13,432 nucleotides of DNA from Minisyncoccota bacterium (GTDB lineage: Bacteria > Patescibacteriota > Minisyncoccia > Moranbacterales > GCA-2747515), in NCBI GenBank assembly GCA_938044295.1, contig CALIRC010000072.1:1-13432 (forward strand). The letters run 5' to 3'. The position numbers and the translations under genes are program-made. Below, piece after piece: positions 5,940-13,432 of the stretch (position 1 is its first letter; every line of letters starts with the position of its first letter). The notes under the pieces are model-generated. The model worked only from the letters and a program-made list of their open reading frames with translations. It searched no databases and was not told where the DNA came from.

Positions 5940-7376
5940 CTACTCAACTTCATCCCATCGATCAATAGCATATGAACTCCCCGCAGGAAAAAATGGTGGA
6001 GCCGACGTTAAGAAATTTGAATCGTATATAACATCAACGGTTGTCGTATCCTGAAAACCATAGTCCTGATACGTAGCTACAGCACCAAAAATCTTCACTG
6101 CATCCAAAGTGGTGCCATAGGCACTACGACCTACACGACCTGTTTGTGAAAGCAGTGCCCCATCAATCTCCAATACAGAATCATCATACCCCTCTCCAAC
6201 GATATCTGGATCAGCAATAATTTCGATATCCTGCTCCGCTGCAATACCCAAAACAGTATCTGAAGCATAATCTTCATAAACGATATCGCCATTGATATAG
6301 ATGTTATGTTCCCTACCACCACCAGTATGGTGTGCAGCAATCGTCACACGTTTACCACTATCAATCACACCATCAATCCATATATCGTTGCGTGCATAAA
6401 TAGCATTTGAATCAGAGAGAGTTAAGTAATGATTGCCTGCTCCATCATCATATTCATCACAGTCATACGATTTATTAGAATAATCAAGTGCTTTAGTGGT
6501 CTTATCGTACTTCTTCACCCAACACACATCAACTGTACCATCTGCGTTAAAATGAAGATGCCACCCTTGACCTCCTGCCTTTGAAGGAAGATTAAATTGT
6601 GCATCAGATGCCTCTTGAATTTCCGCAAAAGTGACAACAACACTATTAAAATCCTGTATTGGCGCAGGAAACTTCTTTCCACCAAGGAAGACACTACTCT
6701 CGTCACCATTTGTCCATACTCCATCTTTATCTGGAGTACCCGGGTTATTATCATGATCATAACTGGTGACACCGCTTGTCACAATACCAGTTGCACTTCC
6801 ATCCACAAGGACCCCATTATTGCCATGCACAGAACCTGTAATTGTCGAACCAGAAGTAATTTCAATAGCAGAATGCGCCAAGATAGCAAATTCACTCCAC
6901 GAAGGACGGCGCAGTCGCACTCGCACAGTTCTCTTTTGTGATGGCTTCTTTGCAGTCCAACCAGTCGATATCAAATAAGACTCAGACACACCCGTCTCCG
7001 GTAAAGATGCGCACAAGCGAAAAGTACCTGCAACTCCATTGGCATTGTAATCCTCTTCATAGTACTCTGATGCATCACACACGCCGTCTGGTCCAGAGCT
7101 AGCACGCGGAGGCGGTGACGTACCTTCCCAAAACTTACTCACTTCTTCTGATGTTTTCCCATCTACAGTATGGGCCAAATACCACCGATAGGAATAAATA
7201 CCTGCTTCTGCTATTTGCAACGCAGCTTCGCGCGGTTGGGACGTAAAACTAAAACGCATCGTTTGGCCCACAAAAGTAATTAAGCCAGTAAAAACAATAG
7301 AAATAATAACAAGCATCACAAGAGCATAAACAAGACCTCCACCTCTTAGCGTATGACAAACGTCGATGATTTTCAT
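5940..7376 (-). CDS. PilX-like minor prepilin with large beta-rich ectodomain
   Basis: A 478-residue protein with a prepilin-like N-terminus: RGGG followed by LVYALVMLVIISIVFTGL, a long hydrophobic helix lacking Glu at position +5, as in PilX and GspK-type minor pilins. After it come PREAALQIAEAGIYSYRWYL, the usual PilX amphipathic helix, then a long Gly/Asp/Ser-rich domain with repeating ITSGSTITGSVHGNNGV-type strands, probably a beta-helix, and an end (SAPPFFPAG) like other PilX/DUF4900-type proteins. Four ectodomain cysteines (about 100, 122, 285, 306) fall as two close pairs and could make disulfides. Acidic loops DYNANG (109-114) and DHDNNPGTPDKDG (207-219) could bind calcium. I chose the ATG at 7376, four bases after the preceding stop; an in-frame GTG at 7397 is possible. 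The role, tip or initiation pilin, is inferred. Confidence 0.85.
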   Translation of the reverse strand: MKIIDVCHTLRGGGLVYALVMLVIISIVFTGLITFVGQTMRFSFTSQPREAALQIAEAGIYSYRWYLAHTVDGKTSEEVSKFWEGTSPPPRASSGPDGVCDASEYYEEDYNANGVAGTFRLCASLPETGVSESYLISTGWTAKKPSQKRTVRVRLRRPSWSEFAILAHSAIEITSGSTITGSVHGNNGVLVDGSATGIVTSGVTSYDHDNNPGTPDKDGVWTNGDESSVFLGGKKFPAPIQDFNSVVVTFAEIQEASDAQFNLPSKAGGQGWHLHFNADGTVDVCWVKKYDKTTKALDYSNKSYDCDEYDDGAGNHYLTLSDSNAIYARNDIWIDGVIDSGKRVTIAAHHTGGGREHNIYINGDIVYEDYASDTVLGIAAEQDIEIIADPDIVGEGYDDSVLEIDGALLSQTGRVGRSAYGTTLDAVKIFGAVATYQDYGFQDTTTVDVIYDSNFLTSAPPFFPAGSSYAIDRWDEVE

Positions 7377-7380
7377 AGAT

Positions 7381-8016
7381 TTATGTTGATATGTCACTAA
7401 AATCAGTCAAATTACGAATCGTAGCTTTGGACTCTACCCGAACATTATTTGGAGCACGGATAATATCAATATTAATGTAAAGAAGGATGCGCACAAGCGT
7501 CACTTGACCAACAACAACCGGAGTTGAAAGTTTAGTACCTGTAGAATCATAATACTCAAAAATCGGCTCACCTGTAGAATCATTTACCACATAGTTAGCA
7601 ACCGTCTCAATCACCTCATCACTCGGATCACCATCAGTAGTAACGATATCATAATCCAGCGGAGCACCGAGAGGCTCTGTTATGCCTAATTTCAATTCAT
7701 CAGTACCAGAATCTACAAAATAACGCATTCGCTCAGTAATATCATCATCATCGTAATCAGCATAAAAAACAATTTCATATTCATCTGCAATTTCCAGTGG
7801 CGGCAAAGCCGTTTCAGAATTTTTCGCTTCACGAAGTTGCTTTACTATATCCTCAACACCACGATCAGCAATCATCGAAGCAATACCAGTTTCAATAGCA
7901 AAACTATTAGCATTCCAAATACGCAAAAAAAGAAGAGTAAATCCTATCATCACCATTGATAATATGACAATGGTCACAAGCATTTCAACGAAGGTGATGC
8001 CTTTTCGTGTAGTCAC
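7381..8016 (-). CDS. PilW/GspJ-like minor prepilin
   Basis: A 211-residue type IV prepilin. RKG (4-6) is the prepilin peptidase site; the mature helix ITFVEMLVTIVILSMVMIGF begins at residue 7 with Glu11 at position +5, the signature needed for methylation and assembly. The globular part has the PilW/GspJ pattern EIVFYADYDDDDITERMRYFV (around 80-100), in which a hydrophobic strand is followed by an acidic loop that in this group can bind calcium. The start codon is GTG (8016), the first in-frame start after the preceding stop at 8027. It lies between the large beta-rich prepilin (10 bases away) and the PilX-like gene (4 bases), so the three minor pilins are probably made together. Confidence 0.88.
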   Translation of the reverse strand: MTTRKGITFVEMLVTIVILSMVMIGFTLLFLRIWNANSFAIETGIASMIADRGVEDIVKQLREAKNSETALPPLEIADEYEIVFYADYDDDDITERMRYFVDSGTDELKLGITEPLGAPLDYDIVTTDGDPSDEVIETVANYVVNDSTGEPIFEYYDSTGTKLSTPVVVGQVTLVRILLYINIDIIRAPNNVRVESKATIRNLTDFSDIST

Positions 8017-8026
8017 AATAGATATT

Positions 8027-9481
8027 TTATAATTCTGTTAACACAATAGAAACTTCTTCAAGGCCCGTTACAGTCACTGTCGTGACCTTATCATTATATT
8101 CCGTTGCATTTGCACGTAGTGTGTATGTAGCCCCATTTATAAGAGGCTCATTATCATTTGTTGGGAAATATGCCATTCCATAGACATCAGTCGACGTCTC
8201 CGCAACATACCCCAAACCACTATTTGACAATCGCACATCAGCTTCACTAAGTGGAAAACCAGTATCAGAATCTGTAACAGTAACCAAAACACTATCAGTC
8301 GCATTATCCAAAAAGATCAAACCACAATTAAAATCCTCGCCAGGAAGAGCTTGTGTAGCAAAGCGATTAGTATCATCTCCTGGTGATAACTTCCAAAAAG
8401 TATGTCCAGCAACCGACGGCGAAACAACTTCATAATATCCTGCGCTTGCCTCATAACCAGGCACGGTACTCAGATCCAAAATACCACCACTATCCGTCGT
8501 CACAGTCATTGTCGTCAGAGATCCATTCAAAAAAACATCATTATTTGCAAAATCAGTTCCTAAGAAACGACCACCAATCAGGTCAAATGATGCAACGCCA
8601 ACAGTCTTACAATAAGGATCAGTTGCTACAAAAAAATCAAGATTTGGCAATTTTTCAGTAGTTACCGTGAGAGCGGTAATCGTTCCTGCAACAGAGGAGA
8701 GGTCGGTATACAAAGGATTACCCCAAGAAGTAACGGTGGGCAAAGTCGATATAATCTCATAAGAATCAGTACCATCCCCTACTGTAATACGATATTCATC
8801 TTGCGCAGCTGGAACAGAACCAAAAATAATATTCCCACTATCGTCAGTAGTTCCGCTAGAAAAAAATGCCGTTCCATTCACATCATCAATTTCGACATAA
8901 ATTCCAGAAACAGAGCCATTTACATCAACCACATTGATAGAAATAATACCATCCATGATGCCGAGTTCATTACCACCAGGTGGTATAAAGTAAGAAGACA
9001 ATTGCACTTTTTGCTTTTCTATACTAGCATCAGTAACACCCTTACCCCACAAAACCGAGATAATGACATTTTTATAGTCCGCAGGCAAAGCATCAGTATT
9101 TGGATTGGGATCTGTACTCAGTCCATCTGTTGGATCATCAATATAATAAATTTCCTTAAGAATGCGATAATCTATATCACTAAAAGTGATTGTAGAATCA
9201 TACAACATAGAACCAAATCCTACGGAGCCAGTAGGCGGTGTTGGTGTCGTCGCAAGTGCGATTTCCTCATAAGGTGTATTACGGAGCACTTCCAACTCTT
9301 GATTTGCGAGCTCCACCGCTACAAGGCGCTTCTTAGATTCAATGATATTCGTCATCGCAAGAATATAGAGATTATAAAAACCAAGCGTCAAGATAGAAAA
9401 AACCGCCAAAAGCACAAGTGCCTCTATGAGCGTGAAACCTGGAATTGCACGTCGTGTAAAAAAAGAATGAAATGACACCAT
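8027..9481 (-). CDS. Large prepilin with carboxypeptidase-regulatory/Ig-like modules
   Basis: A 484-residue protein much longer than an ordinary pilin. Residues 1-15 are a short basic leader ending in Gly15; the mature helix FTLIEALVLLAVFSILTLGF starts at Phe16 with Glu20 at +5, a clear prepilin peptidase substrate, followed by ELANQELEVLRNTPYEEI typical of PilV/GspI-like pilins. From about residue 175 come beta-sandwich modules of the carboxypeptidase-regulatory (CarboxypepD_reg / CNA-B-like) kind: about 175-245 (DVNG...GTTDDSGNIIFGSVP), a less clear one at about 290-375, and about 397-484 (VTDSDTGFPLSEADVRL...ATSTDVYGMAYF-type pattern). Cys291 and Cys386 could form a disulfide. Such modules in surface proteins usually make stalks or adhesive surfaces; adhesion is inference. 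It follows pilC by 40 bases. Confidence 0.88.
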   Translation of the reverse strand: MVSFHSFFTRRAIPGFTLIEALVLLAVFSILTLGFYNLYILAMTNIIESKKRLVAVELANQELEVLRNTPYEEIALATTPTPPTGSVGFGSMLYDSTITFSDIDYRILKEIYYIDDPTDGLSTDPNPNTDALPADYKNVIISVLWGKGVTDASIEKQKVQLSSYFIPPGGNELGIMDGIISINVVDVNGSVSGIYVEIDDVNGTAFFSSGTTDDSGNIIFGSVPAAQDEYRITVGDGTDSYEIISTLPTVTSWGNPLYTDLSSVAGTITALTVTTEKLPNLDFFVATDPYCKTVGVASFDLIGGRFLGTDFANNDVFLNGSLTTMTVTTDSGGILDLSTVPGYEASAGYYEVVSPSVAGHTFWKLSPGDDTNRFATQALPGEDFNCGLIFLDNATDSVLVTVTDSDTGFPLSEADVRLSNSGLGYVAETSTDVYGMAYFPTNDNEPLINGATYTLRANATEYNDKVTTVTVTGLEEVSIVLTEL

Positions 9482-9521
9482 ATCCTACAATTTTACCATC
9501 AAAAATTACAACAATAATCTA

Positions 9522-10748
9522 CTACTGAATATTCTCCAAAACACTATACATTGGCTGCAACATCGCAATCGCAAAAAAACCTACAGCACCACCAATAACC
9601 ATCATAAGAATTGGCTCAATAATAGAACTCATATTTTTCGTAATCTGCGAAACCTCAGCTTCATAAAATTCAGCAATTTTCATAAGCATTTGTTCTGTTT
9701 CTCCAGTTTCTTCACCAACCTTAATCATCTGCGCTAAAATCACTGGAAAAAGCTTTGGGTATTCAGCAATAACAGTTGACATCTCTACACCCTTCTGAAT
9801 CTTTTCTACGGTACCATGAATCGCATCTTTATAGTAATCATTAGAAAGCGTATCAGCAACAATATCTAGGGCACTTACCACACTCACACCACTACGCAGA
9901 AGTGAACTATAAATACGTGAAAATCGAGCAGCATTCACTTTTATCGCTATATTCTTAACCGCTGGAAGATGGAGAACAAGCCAACTAAGCGCACGCTTAC
10001 CAACTTTAGTTGTGAGAAAAATCTTTCCACCAAATCCACCAAAAATAACTAAAACTGCAATAAGAATACTATGATTTTTGAGCGCATCACTAATACCGAT
10101 AATAAACAGTGTCATCGGAGGAAGTGTCACGTCCATATCTTCAAAAACACCCGTAAGCTGCGGAAGAATGTAGGTAAGCATCAAGATACCCACCACAGTC
10201 ATCGCAAAAAGAATCACAGCAGGATATATCATTGCACCACGCACTTTCGATCGCAAGTCACTTTCTTTTTCAATCTGCACTGTAAGAATACGTAAAGATT
10301 CCTCTAGTGAACCACCCACCTCACCAACACGAATCATATTTACAAACAAATCGTCAAATGCAACAGGGTGTTTTGCAAGGGAGTCACTAAAAGAAAGGCC
10401 TTTTTGAACATCTACATACGCCGTTTGCAGTATTTTACGAAACTTCTTATTCTCCGTTTGCAATGCCAAGTTAGAAAGCGATTTCCCAATGGAAAGACCA
10501 GAAGAGATCATTACACCTAAATTTCGCGTAAAAAAAAGTTTTTCCTTAAGTGGAATCTTTGAAAGACGATCCATAAGGCCAGCCGTGACCTTTTTTTTGC
10601 CACCATCATCATCAACTTTGCGCATCGACGTAATCAAAAAACCTTCCGCGCGCAACTGCAGAGCCAATTCTTTCTCAGAATTCGCAATGGCTTCACCTGT
10701 ACGAGGTGTACCATCAAATCCTTTTGCAGTAAACAAATATTTCGCCAT
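9522..10748 (-). CDS. pilC: Type IV pilus inner-membrane platform protein PilC
   Basis: A 408-residue polytopic membrane protein of the PilC/GspF family, the rotor-like platform that couples PilB ATP hydrolysis to pilin insertion. The N-terminal YLFTAKGFDGTPRTGEAIA (4-22) is the usual opening. Two T2SF domains are visible, about 65-190 and 270-395, each with the pattern FxRxLxxLLxSGxSxxxAL and a VGExxGxLExxL-type motif (VGEVGGSLEESL at 141-152, VGEETGETEQML at 344-355). Membrane helices lie near 171-195, 226-245 and 378-398. Length is standard. It starts nine bases after the pilB stop. Confidence 0.97.
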   Translation of the reverse strand: MAKYLFTAKGFDGTPRTGEAIANSEKELALQLRAEGFLITSMRKVDDDGGKKKVTAGLMDRLSKIPLKEKLFFTRNLGVMISSGLSIGKSLSNLALQTENKKFRKILQTAYVDVQKGLSFSDSLAKHPVAFDDLFVNMIRVGEVGGSLEESLRILTVQIEKESDLRSKVRGAMIYPAVILFAMTVVGILMLTYILPQLTGVFEDMDVTLPPMTLFIIGISDALKNHSILIAVLVIFGGFGGKIFLTTKVGKRALSWLVLHLPAVKNIAIKVNAARFSRIYSSLLRSGVSVVSALDIVADTLSNDYYKDAIHGTVEKIQKGVEMSTVIAEYPKLFPVILAQMIKVGEETGETEQMLMKIAEFYEAEVSQITKNMSSIIEPILMMVIGGAVGFFAIAMLQPMYSVLENIQ

Positions 10749-10757
10749 TGTAATATA

Positions 10758-12473
10758 CTATTCTTTAGTCACACGAAGAATCTCCTCTACAGTAGTTACA
10801 CCACCCAACGCTTTAAAAAAACCATCCTCCACCATAGTAATCATCCCCATCTGTCTAGCAGCTTTCTCCAGTGCATCAGAGGTAGCATTCTCAACGATTA
10901 ATTTCTCGACAGTCTCTTCAACTTCAAAAACTTCATAAATACCACGCCGACCCTTATATCCTAGGTTGCCACACTCCCCACAACCTACAGCCTTATAAAG
11001 TCCAAGCTCGGTCCACGTCTGCCCTTCTTGTACTGCACCCAGACGAATCATTGTCGCAAGCAACGAATCCATATCGTAGCTCCCACGAAGTGTTTGTAGT
11101 TCTTTAGGTGTAAGTTTATACTCTTGTCGACATTCATCACAAATTTTCCGCACCAATCGCTGACCGATGACCATGTTCGTCGTCGACGCAATTAAAAATG
11201 GCTCAGCACCCATATCAACCATACGCGGAATCGCACCTGCCGCAGAATTTGTATGCAGCGTAGACAACACGAGATGACCCGTCATCGCAGCATGAATAGC
11301 GATTTCAAGCGTTTCTTTGTCACGAATCTCACCAACCATAATCATGTCCGGATCCTGACGTAGAAGCGATCGAAGTCCAGCAGCAAATGTCATCCCGATC
11401 TTTGCATGTACCTGGGTTTGATTCACATTTTCCATCCGATACTCTACAGGATCTTCTACTGTAGAAATATTCACTTCAGGTTGATTGAGGATATCCAATA
11501 CAGTGTAAAGTGTTGTTGTCTTTCCAGAACCAGTCGGACCAGTAACGAGAATCATGCCATTTGGTTTGTTAATTTCACGATGAATCACTTCAAGCGCACC
11601 ACCAAAAAGTCCCATCTTTTCCAAAGTAAGACCTTGTGAACCTTCATCAAGCAAACGCATAACAACCTTCTCACCATCAAAAACAGGTAAAATACTGACG
11701 CGAAATGAAATTTTGTACTCATCAGTCTCCATTTTAAAACGCCCATCTTGTGGCAAACGGTGCTCATCAAGTTTCAGATTCGCAAGCACCTTAATACGCG
11801 CAACAATACCAGATAATGTATTTTTAGGGAGCGACATCGCCTGACGCAAAATACCGTCCACGCGATAACGAACAATAACAGATTTTTCAAGCGGTTCAAT
11901 ATGTATATCAGATGCACCCTGCAAAATCGCATGCTTCACAAGCGTATCGACAATTCGCACAATAGGAAGATCCTCTGCAATTTCTGCTAGACTTTCTCCT
12001 TGTTCTTCATCGTGAAGCAAATCACCAAACTCCGCCTTCAACGTTTTCTCATACTGGTGAAGAATTGTTTTGATATCACTAGAAGTAGCAATATGTACAT
12101 CCAAATTAAGATTCGTTTTCTTCCGCAAAAAATCAAGTGTCTGCAAATCTTCAGGATTTGTCATTGCAATACTCAAGTCATTACCCTTTTTTGCAAAAGC
12201 AATCACACTAGCTTTTCGCGCTATCTGCTCAGGAATAATATGCAGAGTCTGCTCAAGAATCTCGATTTTACTCAAATCCACATAAGGGAAACCAAACATT
12301 TTTGATTGTACTTCTACAAGTACTTTTTCACTAAGTACTTGCTGAGAAAGAAGAAGGTCAGAAAGCTGAGTGCCACCCTGTTGCGCCTGCGTAAAAAGAG
12401 GCGTAAGTATCTCACGAGAAACAAGTGCATTAAGACTTAAATAGTCATAGAGTTGTGTATTGTCGACTTTCAT
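10758..12473 (-). CDS. pilB: Type IV pilus assembly ATPase PilB
   Basis: A 571-residue cytoplasmic hexameric ATPase that powers pilus extension. The N-terminal MshEN/GspE_N domain spans about 15-135. The AAA-like domain has Walker A GPTGSGK (312-318), the Asp box region ISTVEDPVEY, Walker B DPDMIMVGEIRD and the His box LSTLHTNSA. A tetracysteine zinc site follows: CDEC, then CGEC about 55 residues later. These are all features of the PilB/GspE group rather than PilT, which lacks the zinc site and N-domain. I chose the ATG at 12473 (MKVDNTQLYDYL). The longer in-frame ATG at 12536 would add a hydrophobic, family-atypical stretch and lies upstream of the likely transcription start. It is the first gene of the locus. 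Confidence 0.97.
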   Translation of the reverse strand: MKVDNTQLYDYLSLNALVSREILTPLFTQAQQGGTQLSDLLLSQQVLSEKVLVEVQSKMFGFPYVDLSKIEILEQTLHIIPEQIARKASVIAFAKKGNDLSIAMTNPEDLQTLDFLRKKTNLNLDVHIATSSDIKTILHQYEKTLKAEFGDLLHDEEQGESLAEIAEDLPIVRIVDTLVKHAILQGASDIHIEPLEKSVIVRYRVDGILRQAMSLPKNTLSGIVARIKVLANLKLDEHRLPQDGRFKMETDEYKISFRVSILPVFDGEKVVMRLLDEGSQGLTLEKMGLFGGALEVIHREINKPNGMILVTGPTGSGKTTTLYTVLDILNQPEVNISTVEDPVEYRMENVNQTQVHAKIGMTFAAGLRSLLRQDPDMIMVGEIRDKETLEIAIHAAMTGHLVLSTLHTNSAAGAIPRMVDMGAEPFLIASTTNMVIGQRLVRKICDECRQEYKLTPKELQTLRGSYDMDSLLATMIRLGAVQEGQTWTELGLYKAVGCGECGNLGYKGRRGIYEVFEVEETVEKLIVENATSDALEKAARQMGMITMVEDGFFKALGGVTTVEEILRVTKE

Positions 12474-12524
12474 TTTTATTTTTACAAAACAAGAAACCAA
12501 AAAACATACGAAGTACTCCCTACT

Positions 12525-12555
12525 ATTATACACCATTATAAAAGCTAGGATACAA
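12525..12555 (-). promoter_or_regulatory. Candidate promoter of the pilB-led operon
   Basis: On the minus strand TATAAT (12530-12525) is a perfect -10, with TTGTAT (12555-12550) upstream at a long 19-base spacing. Transcription near 12518 would leave a leader of about 45 bases to the pilB ATG at 12473. A second TATAAT overlaps at 12540-12535 with no good -35. The -10 is convincing; the -35 is not. Confidence 0.5.
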
Positions 12556-12561
12556 ACAAAA

Positions 12562-12576
12562 GTCTGTTCAACAGAC
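12562..12576. repeat. 15-base perfect palindrome upstream of pilB promoter
   Basis: GTCTGTT-C-AACAGAC is a perfect 7+1+7 inverted repeat centred about 51 bases upstream of the predicted pilB start. It may be a regulator site. Alternatively, the minus-strand RNA forms a small hairpin followed by UUUUGUUU and could weakly terminate incoming transcripts. Its sequence differs from the palindrome upstream of pilM. Confidence 0.4.
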
Positions 12577-12970
12577 CCAAAAAAAATACCATTTTATCTC
12601 TAAAGAAAGTGTATTTATATTATATCTAGTTAGCTGGTTTAAAAAATAAAGAGACAAAATCAAAAGATCCTAGACAGGCTCTAAGGCGTACTAACGTACA
12701 TCGTCAGAAATAAGGAGTGTTTATAAAGGAGCAGTATGGAAAGTGAGGAAGTCCTAATAAAAATATCATCCCAAGAAGTGACTCCAGGATCAGTAGAAGA
12801 AAATTTTGTAAATAAAAATAATATATAAAAAGTGAATTGAATAGGACTTACGCACGTGAGTGTACTTTTAGGCAAAATCGAGTCTTTGCATGAGCCATAG
12901 TCTACCGATGGTAAGGAAAAAACATAGATTTTAACGACAAAGTACACCAAGTACATAAATCCTATGGAAA
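12577..12970. other. Intergenic island of about 390 bases, no confident gene
   Basis: No confident gene is seen on either strand. The island contains a possible plus-strand promoter (TTTATC 12593-12598, 17-base spacer, TATATT 12616-12621), the 30-codon plus-strand ORF listed separately, and inverted repeats that could fold in RNA: AAGTCCTA 12749-12756 with TAGGACTT 12842-12849; GTGTACTTT 12860-12868 with AAAGTACAC 12939-12947; inside the latter AAAATC 12874-12879 with GATTTT 12927-12932. It does not match any structured RNA class that I recognise. Confidence 0.5.
12736..12828 (+). CDS. Possible 30-residue small protein (plus strand)
   Basis: A short ORF starting MESEEVLIKISSQEV and ending in TAA. 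AAAGGAG stands five bases before the ATG, the best ribosome-binding site in the window, while the large genes have little or none. The peptide is hydrophilic and acidic at its start, with no signal or membrane segment. A weak plus-strand promoter lies about 115 bases upstream. I recognise no family. The ribosome site is the only strong support, and the ORF could equally be chance or part of a structured RNA. Confidence 0.3.
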   Translation: MESEEVLIKISSQEVTPGSVEENFVNKNNI

Positions 12971-13006
12971 TAAAAAAATCGTCACGACAATAACAATCGT
13001 GACGAT
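12971..13006 (-). terminator. Strong intrinsic terminator of the upstream membrane-protein gene
   Basis: A perfect 10-bp inverted repeat, ATCGTCACGA (12978-12987) and TCGTGACGAT (12997-13006), with a nine-base loop. On the minus strand the stem is directly followed by a run of seven or eight T. It lies 39 bases after the stop at 13046 and separates that gene from the pilus locus. Confidence 0.85.
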
Positions 13007-13045
13007 AAATATGGTGAGAACTATGCAAGAAAAAACCCCTTATTG

Positions 13046-13432
13046 TTAACTAGAACGCAGTAAAATAAAACCTTTGCCAAGGAGAAGTCCCATACATACA
13101 AGCAAAAGAATAGGGATCGCAACGAATACCACCATATGGTTAAATAAAACCAAAAAGAAGATACAAAAAATCATCGAAAAAACATCACACACTTTTTGCC
13201 TCCTACTTTCGTCAGGAAACGTCGCAATCGCGTTCCAACACATATGCACAAGAAAGATAAATGTACACACGGTCCCGATAAAAAACACTAACCAAAACAA
13301 ACTCTGAGAAATAAAAGCAGAATAAAAATAACTTAGCCTTTCGTACCAAGCTACATACGGCCAAAAACTGGTAACGGCGTAGTAGTGTCCACATAGAAAA
13401 ACGAAAGGGCAAGAAAACGAAATCGCCATACA
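13046..13432 (-). CDS. Unknown multi-pass membrane protein (start may lie beyond the window)
   Basis: The frame is open to the right edge (129 codons). The first ATG seen is at 13429, so this may be the start or an internal Met. Counting from that Met, hydrophobic segments lie near 4-28, 42-65 and 83-118 (long enough for two helices), with a short charged loop FPDESRRQK (71-79), suggesting three or four membrane passes. It is rich in Phe, Cys and aromatic residues. No motif names a family. It ends in TAA and is followed by a strong terminator, which supports a real expressed gene. It is probably unrelated to the pilus operon, which has its own promoter. Confidence 0.65.
   Translation of the reverse strand, partial: CMAISFSCPFVFLCGHYYAVTSFWPYVAWYERLSYFYSAFISQSLFWLVFFIGTVCTFIFLVHMCWNAIATFPDESRRQKVCDVFSMIFCIFFLVLFNHMVVFVAIPILLLVCMGLLLGKGFILLRSS

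Noticed and set aside
8801..9475. 224-codon plus-strand open frame
   Set aside because: It lies wholly opposite the prepilin gene at 8027-9481, which has a clear prepilin signature; its translation is low-complexity Arg/Asn/Ile-rich.
10489..10938. 149-codon plus-strand open frame across the pilB/pilC junction
   Set aside because: It is the complement of conserved pilB and pilC coding sequence and has no family features.
12474..12536. ATG at 12536 as the pilB start
   Set aside because: It would add 21 hydrophobic residues not seen in PilB proteins and lies upstream of the likely transcription start near 12518.
12562..12576. LexA/SOS box reading of GTCTGTTCAACAGAC
   Set aside because: The spacing fits neither CTGT-N8-ACAG nor GAAC-N4-GTTC, and no SOS gene is near.
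12736..12850. Resemblance of GAGGAAGTCC to the conserved core of RNase P RNA (GAGGAAAGTCC)
   Set aside because: One base is missing and the other universally conserved RNase P blocks are not found in the following sequence.
12681..13028. 115-codon minus-strand open frame in the island
   Set aside because: It reads straight through the strong terminator hairpin at 12978-13006, has odd His/Ser/Phe-rich composition, no ribosome site and no recognisable domain.
1..13432. Alternative genetic code with TGA read as glycine (as in some candidate-phylum bacteria)
   Set aside because: TGA ends the reductase, pilM and pilN genes at family-typical lengths, and no in-frame TGA interrupts a gene.
1..13432. 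CRISPR array, insertion sequence or prophage
   Set aside because: No regularly spaced repeats, transposase, integrase or terminal inverted repeats are seen; the tRNA has no duplicated 3' end nearby that would mark an attachment site.

Overview
The window is AT-rich, tightly packed DNA, most likely from a candidate-phylum (Patescibacteria/CPR-type) bacterium. The taxonomic call is inference. It rests on a compact type IV pilus (T4P) locus without any outer-membrane secretin gene, large beta-rich prepilin-like proteins, very short or overlapping gene junctions, mostly absent Shine-Dalgarno sequences, and a tRNA without an encoded CCA end. TGA works as a stop (for example in the ATGA overlaps at 4600-4603 and 4028-4031), so this is not a TGA=Gly lineage. 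Every confidently called protein gene is on the minus strand; the tRNA is on the plus strand.

Read in the direction of transcription (right to left): a partial multi-pass membrane protein enters from the right edge (13046-13432) and ends at a strong intrinsic terminator (12971-13006). About 500 bases without a confident gene follow. This stretch holds several inverted repeats and a 30-codon plus-strand ORF with a good ribosome-binding site. Next is the T4P locus: pilB (assembly ATPase), pilC (platform protein), three prepilin-like genes (a three-module beta-rich prepilin, a PilW/GspJ-like one and a PilX-like one), a 266-base gap with a candidate internal promoter and a 17-bp perfect palindrome, then pilM, pilN and pilO joined by 4-base overlaps, and a 204-codon unknown membrane protein in the place where pilP usually sits. 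A wobble-paired terminator (2592-2616) closes the unit. The ATPase, platform, PilM-N-O alignment complex and pilins would form a T4P-type machine. No pilT, pilD or pilQ lies in the window.

Left of the pilus locus is a plus-strand tRNA-Arg (anticodon TCG). It is divergent from a minus-strand thiol-redox unit: glutaredoxin, an AhpF/TrxB-like flavoprotein reductase, and a secreted DUF3179 protein with a CxxC motif that runs off the left edge. A good sigma70-type promoter (TTGACA-N16-TATACT) lies just before the glutaredoxin gene. The glutaredoxin plus reductase pair looks like a split AhpF. The link to the exported DUF3179 protein is a suggestion from gene order only.
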